64,000 nucleotides of DNA from Colwellia psychrerythraea 34H (GCF_000012325.1 NC_003910.7:2604001-2668000), one strand, 5' to 3'; counted from the stretch's first letter, positions 1 through 7,942 are shown. Translations and numbers: made by a program. The notes: generated from the sequence alone by a model not told the origin.

Positions 1-66
1 AATGCAGAGTATTTTGTCATAGTGTTAACGTATTTTAGGATGCCAATACCTAGTTGAGCGTTATAC
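1..66 (+). other. attC-like recombination site, right part
   Basis: The end reads GAGCGTTATAC, the R' box form seen at the other spacers, preceded by GCCAATACCTAGTTGA as the left part of the last stem. The beginning of the site lies at or outside the window edge. No gene follows for about 500 bases, so it closes a cassette whose gene lies to the left. Confidence 0.5.
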
Positions 67-575
67 ATAAATTTAAAATATCCTTATAACAAGTTAATAC
101 TACACACTATATATTATGTAAAATAAACAATAATATAACAAGAAGACAACTAAAATAATTGATTAAAAATCAGAGTGTAATATTCAGGATCATGTTTGCT
201 ATAAACTTGTAGGGAATCTCTCTGTATTAAGTGCTTTACCATTAATAAAAGGGGCAGGGATGTTAATTATTAATTGGATTGCCATATATTCTCTGATGAA
301 CAACATGTCATATTACTGAGAAGTCTCAGTAATAACCCGAAAACCATCTGTATTTAATGTAATATATTGATAGTATTAGTAATTGTATTTAATTCTATGT
401 TGGACATTACTGAGACTTCTTAGTAATGCCCAAATACTGAAAATAATAAAATATTTTTAGTATATAAAGCTTTGAAATTATGGGATATTAATGTCAATTA
501 AATAAATATTATGGGGCTGATATTACTGAGAAGTCTCCATAATAAGCTGTTATATAAAACGAGACTGTTCGGTGC
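67..575. other. Non-coding AT-rich stretch with hairpin repeats
   Basis: No convincing gene is seen here. The left half (67-300) is AT-rich and featureless to the eye. The right half carries three spaced copies of a 24-bp hairpin (see the repeat entry) and ends in GCTGTTATAT at about 547-555, which resembles the R' end of an attC. It may be a non-coding cassette or a promoter-bearing spacer in front of the small membrane gene at 576. Confidence 0.5.
311..544. repeat. Three spaced copies of an ATTACTGAGA hairpin
   Basis: Copies lie at 311-334 (arms TATTACTGAGA / TCTCAGTAATA, perfect), 405-428 (one change in one arm) and 521-544 (damaged right arm). Spacing is 94 and 116 bases. The segment from 405 to about 560 is recognisably similar to 43736-43885, including the stretch between hairpins (TTTGAAATTA..GGATATT) and the terminal TGTTAT box. 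The repeat thus occurs at two places, each time just before a small membrane-protein gene. Confidence 0.75.
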
Positions 576-959
576 ATGCATAAATTTTTAAATCGATTAT
601 CACTTCTACTAATAGTTATTGCTTATGCGTTTGGCTATTTTGAAACTCAAAATATAGTTAACGCATCTAACGCATCTAACGCATCCCTACCAATAGAAGA
701 TCTATTTGAGCAGCGTTACCTATTAGAGTTGAAAGTAGGTATGTTTTTATTGTTGCCTTGTTCTTATTGGTCTTATCATTGGTTTAAAACCTTTAAAAAT
801 TGGCCTTCAGATCAAAGTACGACTTTATTTGGTAAAACATTCGCAAATGGAAATAGCTTAATACTTAAATTATTGCTCGGTTCATTTGTTATTCTTGGTA
901 CTTTTTCGCCATGCTTACTTTCATTCTATATGGCGAGTGTATTTAAAAGTTTTATATAA
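576..959 (+). CDS. Small membrane protein, unknown function
   Basis: Predicted 127-residue protein with a hydrophobic N-terminal segment (about 7-22) and two further hydrophobic stretches (about 52-70 and 96-120), so probably three membrane passes. Residues 28-37 contain an N-A-S triplet repeat encoded by three exact copies of AACGCATCT (about 660-686), probably slippage-prone. The gene starts at ATG and ends inside the left box of the next attC. I do not recognise a family. It is plausible as a cassette gene from its size, strand and flanks. Confidence 0.6.
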   Translation: MHKFLNRLSLLLIVIAYAFGYFETQNIVNASNASNASLPIEDLFEQRYLLELKVGMFLLLPCSYWSYHWFKTFKNWPSDQSTTLFGKTFANGNSLILKLLLGSFVILGTFSPCLLSFYMASVFKSFI

Positions 960-1051
960 CAAGTCATTAAAGCAGGAAAAAAGCAGTTGCTTTTGCTCCT
1001 GAATCGCTAATTTTAACCAACTATTTTATTGCCCGCTAATGGGGCGTTATG
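957..1051 (+). other. attC site
   Basis: TAACAAG overlaps the stop codon of the upstream gene. A central imperfect palindrome (GCAGTTG ... CCAACT) follows, and the tail GCCCGCTAATGGGGCGTTAT closes the site. This tail is very close to the end of Vibrio cholerae-type repeats. The next ribosome binding site follows within 10 bases. Confidence 0.85.
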
Positions 1052-1068
1052 TTTTTCTAGAGGTTTGA

Positions 1069-1416
1069 GTGCAATCTAAGTTATTAAAAATCAAATTGAA
1101 TCCCAATTCTCGAAGCCATTTAGATACTTTGATCTCTTATATGCGCGAAAATATTGAGTTTCCAAAAAGTGAAATGGAGCAAAAAGGTTACTTTTGGGAT
1201 TCTGTATTTTATGAAAAAGAAGATAAATTTGAATGCATCTATATCGTTATCAAGTCCGATGATTTTTCTAATATAATGATGGATGAAAGTGAATTAGTAG
1301 TATCTCCTTTTAGAGATGTTTATGAAAAATTTAGAACTACTTGTTGGGCTCCTGGGCCTTATATAGATTTGGAACCGATATTTTGTTTTAATTCATCATT
1401 AACTTTTTCAGGTTAA
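1069..1416 (+). CDS. Hypothetical protein, DUF6176-like
   Basis: 115-residue soluble protein with a GTG start preceded by AGAGG. The N-terminal pattern K(I/L)KLNPNSRSHLDTLISYM, followed by a V/I-rich strand ('FECIYIVIKSDD'), resembles small ferredoxin-like alpha/beta proteins annotated DUF6176. That match is from memory of the family and is moderate. No catalytic residues are apparent. It sits alone between two attC sites as a single-gene cassette. Confidence 0.55.
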   Translation: MQSKLLKIKLNPNSRSHLDTLISYMRENIEFPKSEMEQKGYFWDSVFYEKEDKFECIYIVIKSDDFSNIMMDESELVVSPFRDVYEKFRTTCWAPGPYIDLEPIFCFNSSLTFSG

Positions 1417-1435
1417 AGTAGAGTAATCAAAAGAT

Positions 1436-1511
1436 AATAAGCTGTTCAAGCGGGACAAATTACAATTGTCAGTTTCCACTCTGATCTTGTACCGCTTTGG
1501 AGCACAGTTAT
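1436..1511 (+). other. attC site
   Basis: Short site with AATAAGCTGTTC as left box, stem AAGCGG.ACAA ... TTGT.CCGCTT and right end GAGCACAGTTAT. The left and right boxes (AAGCTG / CACAGTT) pair imperfectly, as expected for a folded attC. Confidence 0.65.
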
Positions 1512-1563
1512 TTAATTGTTACTAAATAGGTTAATCAATGCACAGACGGATTGGAGATAAATA

Positions 1564-2046
1564 GTGAGTTATATAGTTCAAGAAATCAAATCTCAACACG
1601 ATATTCAAGTGTGCGAAATTATTAAACAAGTAGGCAAAGAATACGGTGCTACTGGCGAGGGGTTTGGTCCATCTGATTCTGAAGTTCAAGCGATGAGCCA
1701 GAACTACAAAGATGAAAGCTCTAGCCGCTATATCGTCGCAAGTATAGAAGGGCGTATCGTCGGTGGCTGTGGTATCGCTGCTTTTAATAACAGTAATGAA
1801 ATTTGTGAATTACGAAAATTATTTCTTTTACCAGAAAGCAGAGGTTTAGGTATTGGTAAAAATCTTACCGAAGGTTGCCTTAAGTATGCCAAAAGTAAAG
1901 GTTATAAAAAATGCTATTTGGATACCCTAACAAGCATGAAGTCAGCAATCGCTTTATACGAGAAGTTGGGGTTTAGCCATCTAGATAAGCCACTTCAAGG
2001 TACTATTCATAACGGTTGTGATGTTTGGATGCTAAAAGAGCTTTAG
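1564..2046 (+). CDS. GNAT family N-acetyltransferase
   Basis: 160 residues with the full GNAT fold. The central acetyl-CoA loop is 'LPESRGLGIGKNL' (R/Q-x-x-G-x-G/A, about residues 97-109), followed by the C-terminal 'AIALYEKLGFSHLDKPL' strand. GTG start with TTGGAG 8-9 bases upstream. These enzymes transfer acetyl from acetyl-CoA to an amine; the substrate cannot be read here. Single-gene cassette, one of three GNAT genes in the array. Confidence 0.85.
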   Translation: MSYIVQEIKSQHDIQVCEIIKQVGKEYGATGEGFGPSDSEVQAMSQNYKDESSSRYIVASIEGRIVGGCGIAAFNNSNEICELRKLFLLPESRGLGIGKNLTEGCLKYAKSKGYKKCYLDTLTSMKSAIALYEKLGFSHLDKPLQGTIHNGCDVWMLKEL

Positions 2047-2052
2047 GCGAAG

Positions 2053-2152
2053 CTAACAAGGAGTTAGAGTAGGACTTTTAATAGTTTGCTAGGTTTCTGC
2101 TCAGTAACACATTATAGCCAATCATTATTAAGGCTATTATTTTGGACGTTAT
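2053..2152 (+). other. attC site
   Basis: CTAACAAGGAG starts seven bases after the GNAT stop. The central pairing is weak (AGTAGGACTTT.. / ..), and the site ends AGGCTATTATTTTGGACGTTAT. AAAGGA, the ribosome binding site of the next gene, follows directly. Confidence 0.7.
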
Positions 2153-2171
2153 ATTTTAAAGGACTATCGCT

Positions 2172-2731
2172 ATCATAAAGCTCTACTGTATTTTACCTTG
2201 TGTTTTTCTATTCGCAGGCTGTCAATCAACAGAAAGTAAAAAAGTAGAGGAATCATTCCCTCTAAAAACAATCCCCTCTAACCCAACAATTATTGATAAT
2301 CATGCCTTGGGTAAGTTATCTACAATGCAAGTTCCAATTAAGGAACAAAAAGTAGTTCAATCACCCATCAACTTTTTTAATGAGCATGGTCAGGATATTA
2401 AGAGAAAAGAAAAAGTTAACGACAATGCTTCTCCGTTGTTGAACCAACAGGCCTGTAGAGATAATGTAGAAGTAACTTATCGTGTTATTGACCAAAATGC
2501 AGTGAGTGGAATGTTTCACGCAAAAGTTCAAGCTCAAGGTGTAATACTTTCGTTATCTGATGATCACAAAGATATGAAATTAAGGACTACGGGTGGTTTA
2601 CAAAAAACGTAAATTTACAAAAATGGCAACCGTATTTAAAAAAACCTCCATTAGCAAAAGGCATTTTGTTAAACCTTGGCTCAGAGTTTTGGGACAGCAA
2701 AAGTAATTGGTATGTGTGTGGTGTAAATTAA
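2172..2731 (+). pseudogene. Lipoprotein gene, no standard start and frameshifted
   Basis: Reading from 2172 gives a lipoprotein signal (KLYCILPCVFLFAGC, lipobox F-A-G-C at 2214-2225) and about 145 residues in frame. There is no ATG, GTG or TTG between the in-frame stop at 2157 and the signal; only ATC (2166, 2172) and ATA (2175) lie behind the AAAGGA box at 2158-2163. The frame closes at 2610-2612, directly after a run of six A. Reading back one base in that run continues for 40 residues (NLQKWQPYLKKPPLAKG...) to a stop at 2729-2731. That tail has clear protein character. The gene is either decayed, read by slippage, or carries an assembly error. A later TTG at 2307 would remove the signal peptide and is unlikely. 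No family recognised. Confidence 0.6.
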
Positions 2732-2744
2732 AATGTAACCAGTT

Positions 2745-2831
2745 GTTAAACAGGCAAAAATATAGTTGGCTTTTACTCTTTCGTCACTTATTCTAACCAA
2801 CAATATTTACCCTGTTAACAGGGGGTTATAA
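2745..2831 (+). other. attC site
   Basis: GTTAAACAGGC opens the site, AAATATAGTTGG pairs with CCAACAATATTT, and CCCTGTTAACAGGGGGTTATAA closes it. Stem complementarity is among the best in the array. Confidence 0.8.
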
Positions 2832-2852
2832 CTCTATCGGATATCGAAATAT

Positions 2853-3278
2853 ATGAATCTCGTCGTAACTACTTCACCTACGCAGGAAGATCTTAAAGCA
2901 TTAAGTGTTGGTATTGGGTCTTATAATAAAGATTACCTACCTGACGAAGTTGGTTTTGAAAAAGATACCAAATTTGCTGTCATTGCTAAAGACGCAAATG
3001 GAAAAGTCTTAGGAGGCATTAGAGCCAATGCATTCTGGAACTACTGCACGATTGAATTGCTTTGGTTATCTGAAGAAACTAGGGGCTTAGGGCTAGGTAC
3101 TAATTTAATGGAAGCAGCTGAAAACTTTGCTAAAGACAGAGGGTTTGGCTACATGCGAACTGAAACACTTAGCTTCCAAGCTAAACCTTTCTATGAAAAG
3201 CTAGGTTACAAAGTATTTGGTGAGTTACCTGATTATCCAAAAGGTCATACAACATATTGTTTAGTAAAAAAACTATAA
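2853..3278 (+). CDS. GNAT family N-acetyltransferase
   Basis: 141 residues. Acetyl-CoA loop 'SEETRGLGLGTNLMEAAE' near residue 74, and a C-terminal 'FQAKPFYEKLGYKVFGELPDYPKGH' typical of GNAT motif B. ATG start right after the attC. It is similar along its length to the GNAT at 11199-11612 ('FQAMPFYEKHGYK...DYPKTG'), so two related acetyltransferases occupy separate cassettes. Substrate unknown. Confidence 0.85.
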   Translation: MNLVVTTSPTQEDLKALSVGIGSYNKDYLPDEVGFEKDTKFAVIAKDANGKVLGGIRANAFWNYCTIELLWLSEETRGLGLGTNLMEAAENFAKDRGFGYMRTETLSFQAKPFYEKLGYKVFGELPDYPKGHTTYCLVKKL

Positions 3279-3333
3279 CAAGTCGCTAGCATTTCAAAGT
3301 GGTAAAGGTGTAATTTTTAGTTTAGCGTTATAG
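3274..3333 (+). other. attC site, short
   Basis: TATAACAAGTCGC covers the stop codon of the GNAT, and TTTAGCGTTATAG closes the site 60 bases on. The central stem is short compared with neighbours. The terminal boxes are good. Confidence 0.7.
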
Positions 3334-3360
3334 TAATTATTGATTTAAGGTGAAGTCCTA

Positions 3361-3759
3361 ATGAATAAAATTATTGAAACTATTTTAATTTTACTACTTT
3401 TAAGTGTGGCTTACTCATCTAAAGCGGATGAGCCAGCAAAATATAACAAGATACTATTTAAAAGCTTTATTTCTGAAAAAGACGGTAAGGATGTTCAAAT
3501 TAGGGAAGCACTTTTTCCTCCTAAATGGAAAGCTCCTCGTCACTATCACAATAGCAATTTATTTATATATGTTATTGAAGGTGAGTTTGAAGTAGAACTC
3601 GAAGGTAGCAAAAAAATCACTTATCGAAAAGGTGAGGCTCTTCAAATGAATTCAGGCATAGAAATGGAGGCGCGTAATCCAAGTAATGAAAACTCATTAA
3701 AGTTGGCAGTATTTCAAGTTGGTAATCCTGATGCCGCATTTGTTGTACCAGTAGAGTAA
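3361..3759 (+). CDS. Exported cupin-domain protein
   Basis: 132 residues with an N-terminal signal peptide (about 1-22, ending ..AYSSKADE) and one cupin barrel. Motif 1 is visible as 'PPKWKAPRHYHNSNLFIYVIEGEFEVELEG' (metal ligands H57, H59 and E70 by pattern) and motif 2 as 'ALQMNSGIEMEARNPS', in which the usual His is missing. Probably a periplasmic small-ligand or metal-binding protein. ATG start with AAGGTG upstream. Cassette gene. Confidence 0.75.
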   Translation: MNKIIETILILLLLSVAYSSKADEPAKYNKILFKSFISEKDGKDVQIREALFPPKWKAPRHYHNSNLFIYVIEGEFEVELEGSKKITYRKGEALQMNSGIEMEARNPSNENSLKLAVFQVGNPDAAFVVPVE

Positions 3760-3765
3760 TCTACT

Positions 3766-3862
3766 GCTAACAATACCTTCTAACGGACAAAAAAGCTGTT
3801 GGTTTTTTCGTCCCTCAACATTTTTAAAACAATATTCTTTCCCTTTATTAGGGAACTAAGTA
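3766..3862 (+). other. Degenerate attC-like site
   Basis: TCTAACGGACAAAAAAGCTGTTGG pairs loosely with the right part, and the tail CCCTTTATTAGGG has the normal stem. The right box is ACTAAGT instead of GTTATR. It is probably inactive or weak. Confidence 0.5.
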
Positions 3863-3875
3863 ACTAAGGAAAGTT

Positions 3876-4349
3876 ATGTATATTTGGAAGATATCACCAT
3901 TAATTGAACAATTAAAATCTGACAGTTTAAGTCAAAAGGAGCAATTGAAGTACTTTTTAACTTATAGCGTCCTAATGATTATTGCTTCAGAACTACCTTT
4001 ATCTGTTTATTTAGATTATGGATTCTATGACGCAGTCAATACTGTATCTATGAGTATATTGACTATTGTTGGAATTACTTATTGTTATAAAGTTAACAAA
4101 TCAATTGATGATAAAGATTTTATTCTTAGGTTTGTAACCATAGGATTACCGGTTACTTTACGTTTATTAGCGCTATTAATTGTTGTTGGTATTCTCTTTG
4201 GAGTAGTTGACGCAATTTTTATTGAATCCTCTTACTTAGATGAAAGTGATACTTATCAAACAACACCTGTAGACGTTTTATTTACAGGTATTTTACTATT
4301 CGTTTATTACTATTATTTTGCAAGTAAACTAAAACTCTTTGCTAAATAG
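3876..4349 (+). CDS. Membrane protein, unknown function
   Basis: 157 residues with about four hydrophobic segments (roughly 29-48, 57-72, 89-113, 130-150) and a short charged N-terminus. ATG start with AAGGAAAG upstream. No motif that I recognise. Flanked by two degenerate attC sites, so it probably arrived as a cassette. Confidence 0.55.
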   Translation: MYIWKISPLIEQLKSDSLSQKEQLKYFLTYSVLMIIASELPLSVYLDYGFYDAVNTVSMSILTIVGITYCYKVNKSIDDKDFILRFVTIGLPVTLRLLALLIVVGILFGVVDAIFIESSYLDESDTYQTTPVDVLFTGILLFVYYYYFASKLKLFAK

Positions 4350-4360
4350 TAGCTTAACAA

Positions 4361-4448
4361 GAATTTAAAGCCGGACTGTTAACCGTTTTATCTGTTTCGT
4401 TCCGCTTCGCATTTTGTTGAACTATAAATCAGCCTCACGGAGAATGTT
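4361..4448 (+). other. Degenerate attC-like site
   Basis: CTTAACAAG opens the spacer 12 bases after the stop. The stem and the closing box (GAATGTTGTGA) deviate strongly from the consensus. Called mainly from position. Confidence 0.35.
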
Positions 4449-5009
4449 GTGAAAGTAATACTATTAATAACTATCTTCTTGTCATTCTATTCAAGTGCAG
4501 AAACTATCGTTGTAGAAGATACTTTATTTTATGAAGTAGCCCCAACATCTAAGGATGACTTATTGGAAACTTTGAATAGCAGCTCACCAATCAGAGAAGA
4601 TGGTAATGTTTTTCATGGTTACACTAAATATGAAATTAACTGGCGATTTTGGTGGAAATCAAATAATAATCAATGTGCTTTTACTAAGGTCGAAACAACA
4701 CTGAAGTTAAAATATACGATGCCTCAGCTTACATCTTCAAAGTCAGACGTTAACGTTGTTTGGTCTAATTGGTATCCCAATTTGGAGAAACATGAAAAGG
4801 GACATGGGAAGTTAGCGAAAGATACTGCATTTAAAATAGAGAAAGATTTACTTTCTATTGGTCCTAAAGCCAATTGTAATCTATTAGAAAAAGCGGGAAA
4901 TAAATTAGCATATAAATTAATGGCTACATTAAAAAAAGCTAATAAGCAGTATGACATCAAAACCAACCATGGTGAGACTCAAAATGCTTGGTTATATTTG
5001 CATTTGTAG
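4449..5009 (+). CDS. DUF922-type exported Zn-dependent protease
   Basis: 186 residues with a signal peptide (1-17, cut near SSA-ET). The metalloprotease signature HEKGH lies at residues 115-119, within 'NLEKHEKGHGKLAKDTA', as in the DUF922 family of predicted secreted peptidases. GTG start preceded by GGAG. Substrate unknown; location periplasm. The next attC-like spacer follows directly. Confidence 0.75.
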   Translation: MKVILLITIFLSFYSSAETIVVEDTLFYEVAPTSKDDLLETLNSSSPIREDGNVFHGYTKYEINWRFWWKSNNNQCAFTKVETTLKLKYTMPQLTSSKSDVNVVWSNWYPNLEKHEKGHGKLAKDTAFKIEKDLLSIGPKANCNLLEKAGNKLAYKLMATLKKANKQYDIKTNHGETQNAWLYLHL

Positions 5010-5014
5010 CATTT

Positions 5015-5116
5015 GTAGCATTAATGGCTCAGTCATTACTTTGGTTAACCGTTGGCTAGCTTCCGCTTCTGACATTTTAGTCACGCATTTCAAGCCTGTT
5101 ATATAGGCGCTAGGGC
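5015..5116 (+). other. Degenerate attC-like site
   Basis: The tail GCCTGTTATATAGGCGCTAGGGC keeps the last stem, but its core box is GCTAGGG where GTTAGGC is expected. GGTTAACCGTTGGCTAGC supplies the left part. Confidence 0.45.
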
Positions 5117-5133
5117 ACTAAGAAGGTTAGGTT

Positions 5134-5520
5134 ATGAAATTTATCATTGCTATTATTTTTTCTGTATTTTCATTAAGTGCATCAGCTGAAGATGGTTTAA
5201 TTACTCAATTTGTTATAACCAAAGTCGTTGATGGTTCAAATACCAAGCATAGTTATAATAACGCTGTATTAGTAAACTTTAATGACGTTCATTCGTTCGA
5301 TTTTAAAGGATTATATTCATTAAAATTAACTACTCGAACCGAAGACTATAAGAAAGTTAATGTATTAATAAACCTAAAGGATTTATCAACAGGTAAGCCT
5401 TATTATGTTGGTGGACGTGCTACAGATTTGACTGTAGGTGAGAGTACAAATTTCAATTTTAACCGTGACGGTATTACTTACACTGTGGATATTGATACGT
5501 CATATGGTAAGTTGCCCTAA
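5134..5520 (+). CDS. Exported hypothetical protein
   Basis: 128 residues. Clear signal peptide (1-18, FSLSASA-ED), then a beta-rich domain with alternating hydrophobic residues. No cysteine or catalytic motif is visible. ATG start with AAGAAGG upstream. No family recognised. Cassette gene. Confidence 0.6.
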   Translation: MKFIIAIIFSVFSLSASAEDGLITQFVITKVVDGSNTKHSYNNAVLVNFNDVHSFDFKGLYSLKLTTRTEDYKKVNVLINLKDLSTGKPYYVGGRATDLTVGESTNFNFNRDGITYTVDIDTSYGKLP

Positions 5521-5524
5521 GAAG

Positions 5525-5607
5525 AACATCAAACGGAAAACATAGTTAGTCTTTTTCGTTTCCAAATTTAAGCTAACTATTATTTGCTGCTTAACGTGGC
5601 GTTAAAC
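5525..5607 (+). other. attC site
   Basis: AACATCAAACGGAAAACATAGTTAG pairs with CTAACTATTATTT across the middle, and CTGCTTAACGTGGCGTTAAAC closes it. The core GTTAAAC fits the GTTRRRY consensus exactly. Confidence 0.8.
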
Positions 5608-5689
5608 ATTAGTGTTAGCCACTATGAGTGGACATCTCAATGTTAGATTATGTCTAGTATTTAGGTGATACATGACTAAGGAGAATTCA

Positions 5690-6286
5690 GTGAAAATTTA
5701 TGGAGATATTCAATCAGGGAATTGTTATAAGGTAAAACTTCTTACTTCACTTTTAGATATTGATCATGAGTGGATTGAAGTGGATATCTTAGCAAGTGAA
5801 ACTCAAGCAGAGTCATATTTAAAAAAGAATCCAAATGGCAAAATACCATTACTTGAACTAGATGATGGAACATTTATTTCAGAATCAAATGCAATTTTAA
5901 ATTATCTTGCAGCGGGGACTTCATTAGTTGGTACGTGTCGTTTTACCACTGCTAAAGTCCTACAATGGCAATTCTTTGAACAGTACAGTCATGAGCCTTT
6001 TATAGCAGTTGCTCGATTTATCGCCAAATATTTAGGATTACCTGAAGAGCGTAAAGCGGAGTATGAAGCTAAGCAACTTGGTGGACATAAGGCGCTTAAA
6101 GTAATGGAAGAACAATTACAATGTAGCCCTTATCTTGTTGGTTCTGAATTAACTATTGCTGATATATCATTATATGGTTATACACATGTGGCTGATGAAG
6201 GGGGATTTGAACTGTCAGAATACCCATCAATTCAACAATGGATTGCTCGTATTCAAGCTAATCCTAAGTACATAGGTATGGAATAA
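5690..6286 (+). CDS. Glutathione S-transferase family protein
   Basis: About 198 residues. The N-terminal thioredoxin-like domain carries 'NGKIPLLELDDGTFISESNAILNYLA', where the cis-Pro and the E-S pair bind glutathione. The C-terminal helical domain has 'YLVGSELTIADISLYGYTHVA', the conserved N-capping box. I prefer the GTG at 5690 because AAGGAG lies 6 bases upstream; an ATG at 5672 has no such box. Conjugates glutathione to electrophiles, or acts as a peroxidase; substrate unknown. Cassette gene. Confidence 0.85.
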   Translation: MKIYGDIQSGNCYKVKLLTSLLDIDHEWIEVDILASETQAESYLKKNPNGKIPLLELDDGTFISESNAILNYLAAGTSLVGTCRFTTAKVLQWQFFEQYSHEPFIAVARFIAKYLGLPEERKAEYEAKQLGGHKALKVMEEQLQCSPYLVGSELTIADISLYGYTHVADEGGFELSEYPSIQQWIARIQANPKYIGME

Positions 6287-6292
6287 TAGGTA

Positions 6293-6386
6293 TTTAACAA
6301 GCCATTTTGATGAACAATAAACAGTTTATTGTTTCGTTTCTAAATATTTTAGCAAACAACATTTGCCTTTAATTGGGGCATTGTAT
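6293..6386 (+). other. attC site, altered core
   Basis: TTTAACAAGCC opens the site shortly after the GST stop. AGCAAACAAC pairs partly with the centre, and TGCCTTTAATTGGGGCATTGT closes it. The core reads ATTGT rather than GTTAT. Confidence 0.65.
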
Positions 6387-6402
6387 TTTAAGGTTTTGTA
6401 TC

Positions 6403-6741
6403 GTGCATAAATTAATAGATGATTTCATTGCGATGAACCAAGCGGGTTTGGTTCTTGAGTTATGTGAAAAGTATTATGCTGAAGATGTCATCATGCTTAA
6501 TAATGGTAAAGTTTTCGCGAAATCCATGCGGGAATCTTATGATAAGCAAAAAGGTTTTGTTAGTTCGATTAAAGAGTTTACTGTTGAATTAGTATCAAAA
6601 ACTATTGATGGTAATGTTGCTGAATTAACCTTTAATTATAAAATGATGAACTCTGACTCTACACTAAATGAGTTTACGGGTAAGCATATTCAAACTTGGA
6701 AAAATGATAAAATAATCAAAGAAGAGTATGTGTCAGTTTAA
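6403..6741 (+). CDS. SnoaL/NTF2-like protein
   Basis: 112 residues from a GTG start at 6403. A longer frame begins inside the attC and is unlikely to be translated. The fold signature is a helical start ('KLIDDFIAMNQAGLVLELCEKYYAEDVIMLNNG') followed by beta strands ending 'GKHIQTWKNDKIIKEEYVSV', as in the NTF2-like superfamily. Catalytic role not readable. Cassette gene. Confidence 0.65.
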   Translation: MHKLIDDFIAMNQAGLVLELCEKYYAEDVIMLNNGKVFAKSMRESYDKQKGFVSSIKEFTVELVSKTIDGNVAELTFNYKMMNSDSTLNEFTGKHIQTWKNDKIIKEEYVSV

Positions 6742-6752
6742 ATTATGACAAA

Positions 6753-6841
6753 AAAACTAACAGGATACATAACCGATGGTTGTTGTTTGTGCGTCACATA
6801 TTCAACCTGCTATTATTTGCCGCTTTACGTGGCTTAGGTTT
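6753..6841 (+). other. attC site, altered core
   Basis: AACTAACAGG starts the site, GGTTG pairs with CAACC in the middle, and TTTGCCGCTTTACGTGGCTTAGGT closes it. The core looks like GTTAGGT with the G replaced by C. Confidence 0.65.
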
Positions 6842-6844
6842 CTA

Positions 6845-7390
6845 ATGGAAATAATATTAATTCGGCATGGAAAGCCTACTTCGGCAAATAACCCCGTTCT
6901 AAATGCGGTAGATTTTACTAAATGGGTTCGTCGGTATAACTTCTCTGATGTTTCAACAAATAGCCGACCTGACAGTATACTTGATGAATATAAATCCCAT
7001 TACATTGTATCAAGTGATCTTGAGCGTGCGATACATTCTGCAAGTATCTATACTGGACAGTCACCTGAATTAACCTCTAAACTTTATCGAGAAATGGAAA
7101 TCCCGAGATATAAATTTCCACTTCGATTTAAAGCGATGACTTGGGTTTATATCAATAGAGCTTTTTGGATGCTCGGACTAAAAGGTTCTTTTGAATCGTA
7201 TCGCCAAGCAAAAATTCGTGCTGAATTAGCATCGGATCACTTAGTTGAATTAGCACGAGAACAAGATAAAGTGATTTTGTTTGGTCATGGGTATTTAAAC
7301 CTGCATATTCGAAGATCGTTAATAAAAAAAGGTTGGAAACTAAACTCCAAAAGCAATGGGTTTTGGGGTATCTCAAGTCTCGAAGGTTAA
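6845..7390 (+). CDS. Histidine phosphatase family protein
   Basis: 181 residues from ATG 6845, which lies just outside the attC. 'EIILIRHGKP' at residues 2-11 is the RHG catalytic motif with phospho-accepting H8. 'YIVSSDLERAIHSA' supplies the second arginine, and 'KVILFGHGYLN' the second histidine. Known members remove phosphate from small phosphometabolites or proteins; the substrate is unknown here. Cassette gene ending in the next attC. Confidence 0.85.
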   Translation: MEIILIRHGKPTSANNPVLNAVDFTKWVRRYNFSDVSTNSRPDSILDEYKSHYIVSSDLERAIHSASIYTGQSPELTSKLYREMEIPRYKFPLRFKAMTWVYINRAFWMLGLKGSFESYRQAKIRAELASDHLVELAREQDKVILFGHGYLNLHIRRSLIKKGWKLNSKSNGFWGISSLEG

Positions 7391-7481
7391 CAAGTGATTC
7401 AAAGTAACACGCAGCGGTGGATGCATTCACTCAGTGCACAGTTATGTAAACTATTACTTCACCCGTTAGTGCGGCATTATA
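7386..7481 (+). other. attC site, altered core
   Basis: GGTTAACAAGTG covers the phosphatase stop codon. GCACAGTTATG ... sits in the middle, and CACCCGTTAGTGCGGCATTAT closes it, with CATTAT in place of GTTAT. Confidence 0.7.
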
Positions 7482-7527
7482 TGCTTTCTATCCAACACCA
7501 ATAGTGTAAACATTCAAGTAGAGTCCT

Positions 7528-7833
7528 ATGGCAAAAAAATATAATAATTTTTCTGAATTTTATCCATTCTACCTCAGCCAACATACAAATTTGATATGCC
7601 GTCGACTTCATTTTGTTGGCTCTTGTTTTATTCTATTATTGATTTTTTACGTAGCAATGTACGGAGGTTTCCATCTATTGTGGTTTATACCTGTGATTGG
7701 GTACGGTTTCGCTTGGATGGGACACTATATATTTGAAAAAAATAGACCTGCTACTTTTGTATATCCGATTTACAGTTTGATAGGTGATTGGGTTATGTTT
7801 AAGGATATGGTAATCGGTAAAATTAAATTCTAA
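7528..7833 (+). CDS. DUF962/Mpo1-like membrane protein
   Basis: 101 residues. The conserved pattern 'YLSQHTNLICRRLHFVGS' followed by 'GYGFAWMGHYIFEKNRPATFVYPIYSLIGDW' is that of DUF962 (Mpo1/YGL010w family), whose yeast member is an iron-dependent dioxygenase of 2-hydroxy fatty acids. The histidines H19, H28 and H67 fit as metal ligands. Two to three membrane segments. Whether this bacterial form has the same activity is inference. The spacer after it (7834-7942) has a GTATAAGC/GCTTATAC hairpin but no clear attC. Confidence 0.8.
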   Translation: MAKKYNNFSEFYPFYLSQHTNLICRRLHFVGSCFILLLIFYVAMYGGFHLLWFIPVIGYGFAWMGHYIFEKNRPATFVYPIYSLIGDWVMFKDMVIGKIKF

Positions 7834-7942
7834 TTACAATAGTATAAGCTGCTATATAGATTTTAAGTGCTTATACATCTTCATTTAAACCTTTTATTAC
7901 TTTGATGCATCTAAACTACAAATTTATTTATTAAGGAAAATA

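Noticed and set aside
6373..6402. TTG start inside the attC for the SnoaL-like gene
   Set aside because: It would translate the recombination site. GTG 6403 lies outside it and begins the conserved fold.
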